From Sinorhizobium arboris LMG 14919 (GTDB lineage Bacteria > Pseudomonadota > Alphaproteobacteria > Rhizobiales > Rhizobiaceae), in NCBI RefSeq assembly GCF_000427465.1, contig NZ_ATYB01000014.1:248001-312000 (forward strand): a stretch of 64,000 bases of DNA, written 5' to 3'. The notes under the pieces are model-generated. The model searched no databases. It had not been told where the DNA came from and was given only the letters and a program-made list of their open reading frames with translations. The position numbers and the translations under genes were made by a program. Below are positions 26,865 through 35,420 of the stretch, one piece after another; the stretch's first letter is position 1; the number at the start of each line of letters is the position of its first letter.

Positions 26865-27174
26865 ATGAACAGGCCTCGTCCTCTCCGAGCAGCTTGCGCT
26901 CATGTGCAATGGCATGCGCGATGAGCTGCGCCCAGAGTTGTTCGTAGAAGTCCGGCTCGATGCCGAGCTCGGCCGCGTTGCGCCGCGCGTTCTCTTTGAC
27001 CTCCGCCACCCGAGCCGGGATGTCCGCCTTCAGGTTCAGTGGCCGCTTGATCTCCGCGGCACGCTCGATATAGCTCCAACGCTCGGCAAAGAGCGTCATC
27101 AAAGCGCGGTCGAGGCGGTCGATTTCCACACGTATATCGGCCATCGTCGTGCATTCTGCGGGTGTTTTCTGCAT
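26863..27174 (-). CDS. Monofunctional chorismate mutase (AroQ type)
   Basis: A 103-residue all-helical AroQ-class enzyme converting chorismate to prephenate for phenylalanine and tyrosine synthesis. The helix 1 motif IRVEIDRLDRALMTLFAERW, the middle segment RVAEVKENARRNAAELGIEP and the terminal QLWAQLIAHAIAHER match the family's active-site arginine, lysine and glutamine layout. The ATG at 27174 is favoured by GAGGAG six bases upstream; an internal Met would shorten it by ten residues. It is a free-standing enzyme, not fused to prephenate dehydratase. Confidence 0.88.
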   Translation of the reverse strand: MQKTPAECTTMADIRVEIDRLDRALMTLFAERWSYIERAAEIKRPLNLKADIPARVAEVKENARRNAAELGIEPDFYEQLWAQLIAHAIAHERKLLGEDEACS

Positions 27175-27296
27175 GTCGGCTCCTCGCGGAGCGGAGGCCG
27201 CCCCATTTGATCGCGCCGAACTGCTAGCAAAGGGGACGACGGCTGAGAAGGGGTTAAACCGACGCAGCAGAGTCCGGTCAGGCGGCGACGAAGCTT

Positions 27297-27413
27297 TTAG
27301 CCGCCGAGAGCGAGCTTGATCGCAAGGCCGACGATGCCGACCGCGGCGACGCCGGCGGCCCAGAGAGCCGCGAACCAGAGAAGCTTGCGGGCAGTGCCGT
27401 TAGAGCGGGTCAA
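27297..27413 (-). CDS. Cytochrome bd small subunit (DUF2474 / CydX-like)
   Basis: A 38-residue protein starting at TTG (MTRSNGTARKLLWFAAL) with a single membrane helix (WFAALWAAGVAAVGIVGLAI) and ending ALGG. Its TTG overlaps the cydB stop codon (TTGA), so translation should be coupled to cydB. A basic N-terminus, one helix with a conserved tryptophan and this exact position are typical of DUF2474 subunits of cyanide-insensitive bd oxidases. It is short and has no ATG, so it is easily missed. Confidence 0.82.
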   Translation of the reverse strand: MTRSNGTARKLLWFAALWAAGVAAVGIVGLAIKLALGG

Positions 27414-28414
27414 TGGTAGCCCTCCTCCGGATCGACCTTGCCGCGGAAAACCCAGTACGCATAGGCGGTATAGGCGAGAATCATCGGCACCAGCACAAGC
27501 GCGCCGACGAGCAGGAAGGCAAGGCTCTCGTCCGGCGCGGCGGCGTCCCAGATCGTCAGCGACGGCGGGACCATAAAGGGAAAGAAGCTGATGCCGATGC
27601 CGATATAGCCGAGCACGAAAAGGCCGAGCGCGGCGACGAAGGGCTGCACGTCATGCCGGTCGCGAATGCCTTTGAGGAGGAGGTAAAGGCAGCCGAGGAC
27701 GAGCAGCGGCACGACGACGCTGAAGATCGCCGTCGGCCAGCCGAACCAGCGCTCCAGGTAGACCGGCTCGAGAAACGGTGTCCAGAGACTGACGATACCC
27801 ATTGCCGCGACCGTGGCGAGAGCCGTTCGAAGCGCGATGCCGCGCGCGCGCTCGGCGAGCTCGCCGCGGGTCTTCATCACCAGCCAGGTCGCTCCGAGAA
27901 GCGCATAGCCGATCACGATCGCCAGCCCCGTCACGATTGAAAACGGCGTCAGCCAGTCCCACCAGCCGCCGGCATAGGCCCGGTTTTCGACCGGGATGCC
28001 CTGCACGAGGGCGCCGAGCGCCAGTCCTTGCGCGAAGGCGGCGAGCATCGAGCCGCCCGCAAAGGCCCAGTTCCACAGGAATTCGCCTCGCTGCGTGCGC
28101 CAGCGGTACTCGAAAGCCACGCCGCGGAAGATGAGGCCGATCAGCATCGCGACGATGGGCGCGTAAAGCGCGGGCAGAACAGTCGCATAGGCGAGCGGGA
28201 ACACGGCGAGCAGCCCTCCGCCGCCGAGCACGAGCCAGGTTTCGTTACCGTCCCATACGGGGGCCACGGAGTTCATCATCACGTCGCGGTCATGCTTCTC
28301 ACGGAAGAACGGAAACAATATCCCGACGCCGAGGTCGAAACCGTCCAGAACGACATAGGCAAGCACCGCAAAAGCGATGATCGCGGCCCAGATCAGCGGC
28401 AGATCAATGGCCAT
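27410..28414 (-). CDS. cydB: Cytochrome bd ubiquinol oxidase subunit II
   Basis: A 334-residue subunit with about eight membrane helices. Family motifs include the start YVVLDGFDLGVGILFP, WDGNETWLVLGGGGLLAVFP and VAFEYRWRTQRG. It pairs with subunit I in a quinol oxidase that reduces oxygen to water without pumping protons. The gene overlaps cydA by 11 bases and is overlapped by the 38-residue subunit, giving a compact cydA-cydB-small subunit operon. Confidence 0.94.
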   Translation of the reverse strand: MAIDLPLIWAAIIAFAVLAYVVLDGFDLGVGILFPFFREKHDRDVMMNSVAPVWDGNETWLVLGGGGLLAVFPLAYATVLPALYAPIVAMLIGLIFRGVAFEYRWRTQRGEFLWNWAFAGGSMLAAFAQGLALGALVQGIPVENRAYAGGWWDWLTPFSIVTGLAIVIGYALLGATWLVMKTRGELAERARGIALRTALATVAAMGIVSLWTPFLEPVYLERWFGWPTAIFSVVVPLLVLGCLYLLLKGIRDRHDVQPFVAALGLFVLGYIGIGISFFPFMVPPSLTIWDAAAPDESLAFLLVGALVLVPMILAYTAYAYWVFRGKVDPEEGYH

Positions 28415-29816
28415 GACGGCCTCCCTGGTTGGCGGTTGCCGGCCCGGGCGTGACGCCGGCCGTGCGCAACGGTCCCTCGTCGAGTTCGGGCATCGTATCG
28501 CGCGGCAGGCGCGCCATCAGCCGCAGGATATAGAAAGTGCCGGCGCCGAAAACGAGGAAATAGACGATGATGAAGGCGACGAGCGAGGCGCCGACAGCCG
28601 GCGCTGCGATCGGGGAAATCGAGTCCGCCGTCAAAAGGTGCCCATAGATCGTGTAGGGCTGCCGTCCGACCTCCGTGGTGATCCAGCCGGCAAGCACCGC
28701 CACGAACCCCGCCGGGCCCATGAACACCGCCGCGCGGTGGAGCGCGGCACTCGTGTCGAGCGTGCCGCGCAGCCGACACCAGAGGCTCCAGAGACCGAGA
28801 CCGAGCATGGCGAAGCCGATCGCCACCATCACGCGGAACGACCAGAAGACGATGGCGACTGGCGGGTGCCGCTCCTCGGGTATGGTGTCGAGACCGGCAA
28901 GCGGCGCATCGAGCGCGTGTTTCAGGATCAGGCTCGAAAGTTTTGGGATCTCTAGCGCGTAGTCGACGCGCTTCTCGGCGGAGTTAGGCAAGCCGAAGAG
29001 GATCAGCGGCGCCCCGTCGGGATGACTTTGATAATGCCCTTCCATAGCCATCACCTTTGCCGGCTGATGCTCGAGCGTGTTGAGGCCGTGCTGGTCGCCC
29101 GCGAAGATCTGAATCGGCGCGACGATCGCCGCCATCCACATGGCCATCGAGAACATCGTGCGGGCGCGGCGCGGTGCGGTCTTGCGCAGGAGGTGCCACG
29201 CCCCGCAGGCGCCGACGACGAAGGCCGTCGTCAGATAGGCGGCGAGCACCATGTGCACCAGCCTGTAGGGAAAGGACGGGTTGAAGATCACGGCCCACCA
29301 GTCTTCTGGAATGAATTGCCCGGCCTCGTTTACGGAGAAGCCGGCGGGCGTCTGCATCCAGGAGTTCACGGCAAGGATCCAGGTGGCCGAGATCAGGGTG
29401 CCGAGCGCGACCATCGCGGTTGCGAAAAAATGCAGCCTCGGACCGACGCGATTGAGGCCGAAAAGCATGACGCCGAGAAAGCCCGCTTCCAGGAAGAAGG
29501 CCGTCAGCACCTCATAGCCCATCAGCGGCCCGATCACCGGCCCGGCCTTGTCGGAAAACACGCTCCAGTTGGTGCCGAACTGGTAGGACATGACGATGCC
29601 GGAGACGACGCCCATGCCGAAAGCGACTGCGAAGATCGTCTTCCAGAAATTGAAGAGCTCCAGATAGACCGCGTCTTTTTTCCAGAGCCAGAGCGCTTCG
29701 AGAACGGCCAGATAGCTGGCGAGCCCGATGGAGAAGGCGGGGAAGATGATGTGGAAGGAGACGGTGAAGGCGAACTGAATGCGAGCAAGGACAGTTGCGT
29801 CAAAAGCTTCGAACAC
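28404..29816 (-). CDS. cydA: Cytochrome bd ubiquinol oxidase subunit I (cyanide-insensitive type)
   Basis: A 470-residue haem-bearing subunit. The start is the GTG at 29816, giving the family N-terminus FEAFDATVLARIQFAFTVSFH with haem ligand His22; AAGGA is upstream, whereas the longer open frame has an unrelated extension. The quinol-loop and haem motifs GVVSGIVMSYQFGTNW, KVMAMEGHYQ and TEVGRQPYTIYGHL are present. The periplasmic Q loop is short, as in CioA of cyanide-insensitive oxidases. The enzyme would support respiration at low oxygen or under cyanide/nitric-oxide stress. I see no clear FixK/FNR box upstream. Confidence 0.93.
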   Translation of the reverse strand: MFEAFDATVLARIQFAFTVSFHIIFPAFSIGLASYLAVLEALWLWKKDAVYLELFNFWKTIFAVAFGMGVVSGIVMSYQFGTNWSVFSDKAGPVIGPLMGYEVLTAFFLEAGFLGVMLFGLNRVGPRLHFFATAMVALGTLISATWILAVNSWMQTPAGFSVNEAGQFIPEDWWAVIFNPSFPYRLVHMVLAAYLTTAFVVGACGAWHLLRKTAPRRARTMFSMAMWMAAIVAPIQIFAGDQHGLNTLEHQPAKVMAMEGHYQSHPDGAPLILFGLPNSAEKRVDYALEIPKLSSLILKHALDAPLAGLDTIPEERHPPVAIVFWSFRVMVAIGFAMLGLGLWSLWCRLRGTLDTSAALHRAAVFMGPAGFVAVLAGWITTEVGRQPYTIYGHLLTADSISPIAAPAVGASLVAFIIVYFLVFGAGTFYILRLMARLPRDTMPELDEGPLRTAGVTPGPATANQGGRHGH

Positions 29817-30096
29817 GGCGCTGATCCTTTCAGACGGAAGCCGCAAGCTCAGACGCGAAGGGCGTCCGATATCTGCGATCTGCATCGTGTGATTGAATCT
29901 GACGCAATATCGCCAAAGGTCAATGACGGTCGGATCGCCACGTTGTCACACTGCGGCAATCGTTCGCGCGCGGCATTTTGCACCGCCTTGCAGATCGAAG
30001 CTGCCGGCGCCCCGTCCCCAACTTCCCCATTCCTATGCTTGTCCCAGCCAGTCCAAGTTCTTGGACTAAAAAGCCTTTCCCCGGCCGTCCGCAACC

Positions 30097-31266
30097 TCAC
30101 CGACGCGCGAGGTAGGCCTCGGCGAGTTCTGTCCAGAAGGCAGCGCCGATCGGCAGCAGATCGTCGTTGAAATTATAGCCGGGGTGGTGGAGCGATTTTT
30201 CCTCGCCCGTCACGCGCGAGCCCAGGAAGAAATAGCTGCCGGGCCTTTCCTTCAGCATATAGGCGAAGTCCTCGCTTCCCATGAACGGCCGGGCGAGATC
30301 GACGACCTTCTCGGCACCGGCAAACCGAATAGCGGCCTCGCGGAGAAAATCCGTCTCCGCCTTGTGGTTGATCGTCGCGTCGTAGCTTCGCTCGTAATCG
30401 ACGGTTGCACGCATGCCGAAGCTTGCGGCCTGGACCTCGGCGATCATCCGGATACGGCGTTCCAGCTCATCCCGAACGGCCGGGTCGAAGGAGCGTATGC
30501 CGACGACAATCTCTGCACGCTCGGGGATGATGTTGCTCGCGGAGCCGGCGTGGAACGCGCCGACGGTTACGACGGAGGGATCCATCGGATGGATGTTGCG
30601 TGCGACGATGGTTTGCAGCGCCATGACGATGCTGGCGCCGCAGACGATCGGATCGGCCGTCGCCTGCGGCTCGGCGCCGTGGCCGCCGAGGCCGTGGACG
30701 GTGATCCGCGCCTCGTCGACCGCCGCCATGATCGGACCTTCGCGCAGCGCGAACTGGCCGAAGGGCAGGTTCGGTTCGTTGTGAAGCGCGAAGACGGCGT
30801 CGCAGGGAAATCTGTCGAAGAGACCCTCGTCGACCATGATCTTCGCGCCGCCGGCATTCTCCTCCGCCGGCTGGAAAATCAGGTGGATCGTGCCGTCGAA
30901 ATTCTTCCGTTCGGCGAGCGCCCGGGCCGCGCCGAGCAGCATCGCCGTATGGCCGTCATGACCGCAGGCATGCATCAGGCCCGGCTTCGTGCTTGCATAG
31001 GCGACCCCGGTTTCCTCCTGGATCGGCAGCGCATCGATATCGGCGCGGATGCCGATCGAGCGCGACCCGGTGCCATTCCGCAGCGTACCGACCACGCCCG
31101 TTTTCGCGATGCCCGTCGTCACCTGGTATCCGAGCGCTTCCAAGTGGTGCGCGATGAAGGCGGATGTCCGCGTTTCTTCGAGCCCGAGCTCGGGATGGGC
31201 ATGCAGATCGCGCCGGATGGCGACGAGTTCCGGCATGGCATTGTCGATGACGGCGGAAAGCTTCAT
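30097..31266 (-). CDS. M20-family amidohydrolase (hippurate hydrolase-like)
   Basis: A 389-residue metal-dependent amidohydrolase of the M20D/AbgB/HipO group. Metal and catalytic motifs are RRDLHAHPELGLEE, GIRADIDALPIQEE, MHACGHDGHTAMLLG with the metal Cys/His pair, QPAEENAGGAKIMV and GSEDFAYML. It should release a carboxylic acid and a free amino acid from N-acyl amino acids or related amides. The ATG at 31266 lies one base after the stop of the permease gene, so it is the last gene of the ABC-transporter operon. That places its substrate among compounds imported by the transporter. A GTG at 31278 is an alternative start. Confidence 0.88.
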   Translation of the reverse strand: MKLSAVIDNAMPELVAIRRDLHAHPELGLEETRTSAFIAHHLEALGYQVTTGIAKTGVVGTLRNGTGSRSIGIRADIDALPIQEETGVAYASTKPGLMHACGHDGHTAMLLGAARALAERKNFDGTIHLIFQPAEENAGGAKIMVDEGLFDRFPCDAVFALHNEPNLPFGQFALREGPIMAAVDEARITVHGLGGHGAEPQATADPIVCGASIVMALQTIVARNIHPMDPSVVTVGAFHAGSASNIIPERAEIVVGIRSFDPAVRDELERRIRMIAEVQAASFGMRATVDYERSYDATINHKAETDFLREAAIRFAGAEKVVDLARPFMGSEDFAYMLKERPGSYFFLGSRVTGEEKSLHHPGYNFNDDLLPIGAAFWTELAEAYLARR

Positions 31267-31267
31267 G

Positions 31268-32092
31268 TCAGGCACCACGAGTCGGTATGCGGTTTTCGAA
31301 ATAACGGAAGGCGACGACCAGGATGCCGGTCAGGCACATGTAGATGACCGCGAGCAGCAGGAGCGGCTCGTAGGTCAGGTAGGTTTCCTGCCGCACCTTC
31401 GAGATCACCGCATAGACGTCGACGACGGTGATCGTCGCGACGAGCGGCGTGGATTTCAGCTGCAGCACGGTCTCGCCGTTGAGGGTCGGCAGCGCGCGGT
31501 GGATCGCCCGCGGCAGCCAGATGCGCCGGAACATCGTCCATCGGCCCATGCCGTAGGCACGGGCGGCCTCCAGCTCCCCGGACGGCACGCCGGCGAACGC
31601 GCCGCGCATGACCTCGCCCTCATAGGCGGCGAAGGAGAGCGTGAGCGCCGCCACCCCATAGGGCCAGGCCTCGCGCAGATACGGCCAGAGAAAGGATTGT
31701 CTGATCGCCGGGAACTGCGGAAACAGCGAGCCGAGCCCGTAATAGAGAAGCCATAGCTGCAGCAGCAGCGGCGTCCCGCGGATCACGGTGCAGAAGATGC
31801 GGGCCGGAGCCTTGAAGAACCAGGGGCCGGTCACCTGGGCGAGGCCGAGCGGCACGGCCAGGAGGAAGCCGAGAATCGCCGTGCTGAAGAGCATCGCCAG
31901 GCTCACGAGAATGCCGGAGCCGAGCCGCGGCAGGTAGCGCGGCAGCCAGTCCCAGCGCATGAAAATCGCGACCGCTACCACGAGCGCCGCGAAAAGAAGC
32001 ATCAGCAGGATGCGGTGGGGCTTGAGAAAGCTCTCCTTTCTCGGGAGGTCTTCCGGCGTATATGCGAGCGCATGCGTTGTTTCGTCGGTCAT
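31268..32092 (-). CDS. Polar amino-acid ABC transporter permease (HisM-like)
   Basis: A 274-residue inner-membrane protein. A hydrophilic N-terminus leads to five or more helices, the first at ILLMLLFAALVVAVAIFMRW. The coupling loop for the ATPase is EAARAYGMGRWTMFRRIWLPRA (EAA motif), followed by the amino-acid permease tail typical of HisM/OccM. The ATG overlaps the stop of the upstream permease gene by four bases, so the two permeases are co-translated and should form a heterodimer. The frame is open for a further 250 codons upstream but without family similarity. Confidence 0.9.
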   Translation of the reverse strand: MTDETTHALAYTPEDLPRKESFLKPHRILLMLLFAALVVAVAIFMRWDWLPRYLPRLGSGILVSLAMLFSTAILGFLLAVPLGLAQVTGPWFFKAPARIFCTVIRGTPLLLQLWLLYYGLGSLFPQFPAIRQSFLWPYLREAWPYGVAALTLSFAAYEGEVMRGAFAGVPSGELEAARAYGMGRWTMFRRIWLPRAIHRALPTLNGETVLQLKSTPLVATITVVDVYAVISKVRQETYLTYEPLLLLAVIYMCLTGILVVAFRYFENRIPTRGA

Positions 32093-32814
32093 CGTTGTTC
32101 CGCGAAGCCGCGCCGCGCATGGCGCTCGAGCATGCCGATGAAGAGGTTGGAAACGAGCGTCAGCGCCAGATAGAGCGCCCCGGCGGCGCAGAAGAAGAGG
32201 AAATAGGCCTTGGTGGCGCCGGCCGCCTGCCGCGTGACGAGCGTCAGTTCGCTGAAACCGACGACAGCGAGTAAAGCCGTGTCCTTGGTGGCGATCAGCC
32301 ACAGATTGGCGAGGCCGGGGATGGCGTAGGGCAGCATCGCCGGAAGCGTGATGCGTCTCAGCACCAGGAGTGGCGACATGCCGTAGGCGCGGGCCGCCTC
32401 GATCTGGCCGGCGGGAACCGCCTTGATCGCACCGCGCAGCACCTCCGTCGAATAGGCGCCCTGGACCACCCCGATCACGAAGATACCGGCCATGAGCCCG
32501 CTGATATCGACGGCTCCGATCCCGATGGCGCCGAGGAACTGGTTCAGAAGATCGGTGCCGGCATAATAGAGGAGCAGAATGAGCACGAGCTCGGGCACCG
32601 CGCGAACCACAGTCGTGTAGCACTCCAGGAGATCGCGCAGCACCGGTCCGCCATAGAGCTTTCCGAAGGCCCCGCCGATACCGAGGGCGAGCCCGAGCGC
32701 ATAGCCGCCGACGGCAATCTCGATCGAGCTGAGGAAGCCCTGCAGCAGGACGCCGCCCCAGCCGGGCGCCGAGACCCAAAGCAGGCTCCAGTTGATGAAG
32801 GAATCCCCGACCAA
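32089..32814 (-). CDS. Polar amino-acid ABC transporter permease (HisQ-like)
   Basis: A 241-residue inner-membrane protein with five helices. The EAA loop reads EAARAYGMSPLLVLRRITLPAM, and the segment VVRAVPELVLILLLYY is typical of the HisQ/OccQ branch that carries basic amino acids or opines. It precedes the second permease with a four-base overlap and follows the binding-protein gene by 106 bases. Confidence 0.9.
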   Translation of the reverse strand: MVGDSFINWSLLWVSAPGWGGVLLQGFLSSIEIAVGGYALGLALGIGGAFGKLYGGPVLRDLLECYTTVVRAVPELVLILLLYYAGTDLLNQFLGAIGIGAVDISGLMAGIFVIGVVQGAYSTEVLRGAIKAVPAGQIEAARAYGMSPLLVLRRITLPAMLPYAIPGLANLWLIATKDTALLAVVGFSELTLVTRQAAGATKAYFLFFCAAGALYLALTLVSNLFIGMLERHARRGFAEQR

Positions 32815-32920
32815 GGCAGCCTCTTAAACAAGAGCGGAACATGGACCGCATGTGCCGGCCACATTTCGCTCGAACACGAATTCAGGGCCGGCGGCCGCCC
32901 GGACCGCCGGCCGGTCGCGG

Positions 32921-33703
32921 TTATCCGCCGTAGATGTCGAAGTCGAAATATTTCTTCGAGAAGGCGTCGTAGGTGCCGTTCTCGCGGATCGCCTTGATTG
33001 CCGCGTTGACCTTGTCCTTCAGCTCCGTCTCGCCCTTGCGCAATCCTACGCCGACCCCGGGACCGATGACGTCGACGTCTTCTGCAACCTCGCCCTTGTA
33101 ATCGCAGCACTGCTCGCCCTGGTCGCTCTTCAGGAAGGCATCGAGGGCGATCGCGTCAGCCTGGACGGCATCGACGCGGCCGGCGGCGAGATCCTGGTTT
33201 GCCTCGTCCTGCGTCTGATATTCCTTTACTTCGACGCCGGCCGGCGCGAAGTGCTTCATGGCATAGGCCTGGTGCACGGTCGCAACCTGCACGCCCAGCG
33301 TCTTGCCGGCGAGGCCCTCCGGCGTCGGCTTGATGTCCTCGCCCTTCGTGCCGATGATGCCGGTTGGCGTATTGTAGTATTTGTCGGAGAAATCGATGGT
33401 CTTCAGCCGTTCCGCAGTGATCGACATCGAGCCGATGATCATGTCGATTTTCTTCGAGGTCAGTGCCGGAATGATGCCGTCCCAGGCAACCGGCGTGACC
33501 ACGCAATCGAGCTTGGCTTCGGCGCACATGGCCTTCATGAATTCGATTTCCCAGCCTTCCCAGTTTCCGCTGGCGTCAGGCGAGGTGAAGGGCGGATAAG
33601 GTTCCGCCGCGATGCCGACCTTGACCTGTTCGGCCGAGGCGGCAGCCGCACCCGTGATCACAAGAGCGGCGCCGAGCGCCATGCGTTTCAATGTCTTCTT
33701 CAT
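32921..33703 (-). CDS. Amino-acid ABC transporter periplasmic binding protein
   Basis: A 260-residue exported cluster 3 binding protein. The signal peptide ends near GAAAASAEQ. Family motifs are KVGIAAEPYPPFTSPD, GWEIEFMKAMCAEA, DMIIGSMSITAERLKTIDF with the arginine that grips the ligand carboxylate, and YDAFSKKYFDFDIYG. An acidic ligand loop and the YPPF aromatic are typical of lysine/arginine/ornithine/histidine or octopine binders. With the divergent ketoarginine genes, arginine or a guanidino derivative is a reasonable ligand, but this is inference. Confidence 0.9.
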   Translation of the reverse strand: MKKTLKRMALGAALVITGAAAASAEQVKVGIAAEPYPPFTSPDASGNWEGWEIEFMKAMCAEAKLDCVVTPVAWDGIIPALTSKKIDMIIGSMSITAERLKTIDFSDKYYNTPTGIIGTKGEDIKPTPEGLAGKTLGVQVATVHQAYAMKHFAPAGVEVKEYQTQDEANQDLAAGRVDAVQADAIALDAFLKSDQGEQCCDYKGEVAEDVDVIGPGVGVGLRKGETELKDKVNAAIKAIRENGTYDAFSKKYFDFDIYGG

Positions 33704-33739
33704 GCCGTTCCCTTTTTTGGTTGTTGAGCATTGCGGAAT

Positions 33740-34513
33740 TCAGTGAATGGAGCTGATGAACTTCTTGAGCCTTTCGGATTTCGGGGCACCGAAGATCGCC
33801 TCCGGCGGCCCCTGTTCCTCGATCACGCCGTTGTGCAGGAAAACGATGTGGCTCGCGACGTCGCGCGCGAACTTCATCTCGTGGGTGACGAGCACCATCG
33901 TCCGCTTTTCCCGCGCGAGATCGCCGATCACGGACAGCACTTCTCCGACGAGTTCCGGATCGAGCGCAGAGGTCGGTTCGTCGAAAAGCATGACGAGCGG
34001 CTGGATTGCAAGGGCCCGGGCGATCGCGGCGCGTTGCTGCTGGCCGCCGGAAAGGAAGGCGGGATAGGCGTCCCGCTTCTCGTAAAGACCGACCCTGCGG
34101 AGCAGCGCCTCGGCCGTGTCCACCGCTTCGGCCTTCGCCTTGCCGAGCACATGAACCGGTGCCTCGATGACGTTTTCGAGGATGGTCATGTGCTGCCAGA
34201 GATTGAAGCTCTGGAAGACCATGCCGAGCTGCGTCCGGATTCGCTGGACCTGCTTGCGGTCGGCCGGCATCAGCCCGCCGTGGCCGTCCGATTTCATGCG
34301 GATCTCTTCTCCGTGCACGCTGATCCGGCCGGCGGAGGGCAGCTCCAGCATGTTGATGCAACGAAGCAAAGTGGATTTGCCGGAGCCGCTGCCGCCGATG
34401 ATCGCGATCACGTCCCCCTGCCGCGCGTTCAGCGATACGCCCTTCAGCACTTCCAATGGCCCGAAACGCTTGTGGAGTTCGGTAACCGAGATGGCCTGCC
34501 GCGCATCCGTCAT
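33740..34513 (-). CDS. Polar amino-acid ABC transporter ATP-binding protein (HisP-like)
   Basis: A 257-residue ATPase. Walker A is GGSGSGKST, the signature is FLSGGQQQRAAIARAL, Walker B is VMLFDEPTSALDPE and the switch is LVTHEMKFAR. It is the first gene of the leftward operon ATPase - binding protein - two permeases - amidohydrolase and is divergent from a TetR regulator gene. This gene order is common for HisP/OccP-type importers. Confidence 0.94.
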   Translation of the reverse strand: MTDARQAISVTELHKRFGPLEVLKGVSLNARQGDVIAIIGGSGSGKSTLLRCINMLELPSAGRISVHGEEIRMKSDGHGGLMPADRKQVQRIRTQLGMVFQSFNLWQHMTILENVIEAPVHVLGKAKAEAVDTAEALLRRVGLYEKRDAYPAFLSGGQQQRAAIARALAIQPLVMLFDEPTSALDPELVGEVLSVIGDLAREKRTMVLVTHEMKFARDVASHIVFLHNGVIEEQGPPEAIFGAPKSERLKKFISSIH

Positions 34514-34633
34514 CGGCGCGCGGCTCCTGTCGTTCGCGGAACGCTCGTTGAAGCCATGAAGACAGTTCCCCCGGTCATTCTTTCGTGCAGCATCTTCGGC
34601 TTGTCACGCTGTTTCTGAATGGCATCGTTGCAC

Positions 34634-34661
34634 TTGTGTCGCTATTATTCAAGCGTATAAT
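34634..34661 (+). promoter_or_regulatory. Promoter of the TetR/aruHI-like operon
   Basis: A perfect TATAAT (34656-34661) is preceded at 16 bases by TTGTGT (34634-34639). The -10 overlaps the inverted repeat TATTAT (34643-34648) and ATAATA (34657-34662), which would suit control by the TetR protein encoded just downstream. Confidence 0.55.
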
Positions 34662-34720
34662 AACGCCGGCGCCGATTTTTTGACGCTCCTCGCAACAATG
34701 GTCACTCCCCGGAGCAACGC

Positions 34721-34786
34721 ATGAGCCTCACCGGTTCGCAGGCATGGACGATCTGGCTGAACGGCACCGCGCGGAGCATGCCGTGA
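34721..34786 (+). other. Possible leader peptide overlapping the TetR start
   Basis: A 21-codon frame (MSLTGSQAWTIWLNGTARSMP) begins at an ATG with GGAG six bases before it and ends in a TGA that overlaps the GTG start of the TetR gene (GTGA at 34783-34786). The spacing suggests coupled translation. It is too short to be certain that it is expressed. Confidence 0.3.
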
Positions 34787-35397
34787 ACCGGCGCAGCTTC
34801 TATCGCGCCCCCGAGGGCGAGCGGCGCCAGGAACTGATCGAGGCGACGCTGGATTGCATTTCGGAATTCGGCCTCAAGGGAGCGACCGTCCGCCAGATCG
34901 CCGTTCGCGCCGGCGTCACCGCAGGGCTCGTCCGCCATTATTTCGAGTCCAAGGACCAGATGGTCGCCGAGGCCTACCGCGCCGTCATCGCCTCTCTCAC
35001 GGAAAAGGCGAAGAATGTCGAAGGTGACCCCGCGACCCGCCTGAGAGACTTCATCGCCATCAACCTGACCGAGCCGGTCGCCGACAGCCGCAGCATCTCT
35101 CTCTGGGCCGCATTCATCAGTCAGGTGCGGGTCGATCCGGTGCTCGCGGAAATCCATCGGGACGGCTATCTCGCCTTCCGCAATGCCTTGCAGCAGCTGC
35201 TCAGCGATTTCCTCGCGGCCAAGGGCCGACCCGCCGGCCCCGAGGAGTGCCGCCGCTACGCCATCGCGATCAACGGCCTCGTCGACGGGCTCTGGGTCGA
35301 AGGCTGCCTTGCCGGCGATCTCTTTCGCGAGGGCGAACTGGTCAGCATCGCCATGGCGTCGGTCGAAGCCCTGCTCGGGCTGCCGATCGAAAAATAG
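34783..35397 (+). CDS. TetR-family regulator (BetI-like)
   Basis: A 204-residue repressor. The DNA-binding domain is RRQELIEATLDCISEFGLKGATVRQ followed by VRAGVTAGLVRHYFESKDQM; the C-terminal part resembles the BetI ligand domain (SISLWAAFISQVRVDP, DGLWVEGCLAG). GTG at 34783 is preferred because GGAG lies six bases before it; the ATG at 34744 would add 13 residues without a ribosome site. It heads a rightward operon with the aminotransferase and decarboxylase and probably controls both divergent operons. Confidence 0.8.
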   Translation: MNRRSFYRAPEGERRQELIEATLDCISEFGLKGATVRQIAVRAGVTAGLVRHYFESKDQMVAEAYRAVIASLTEKAKNVEGDPATRLRDFIAINLTEPVADSRSISLWAAFISQVRVDPVLAEIHRDGYLAFRNALQQLLSDFLAAKGRPAGPEECRRYAIAINGLVDGLWVEGCLAGDLFREGELVSIAMASVEALLGLPIEK

Positions 35398-35420
35398 AAG
35401 ACGAACGAGGGAGTGAATAC

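Noticed and set aside
29817..30096. FixK/FNR box upstream of cydA
   Set aside because: The best candidate, TTGA with a GCAA partner near 29893, has the wrong spacing and two mismatches from TTGA-N6-TCAA.
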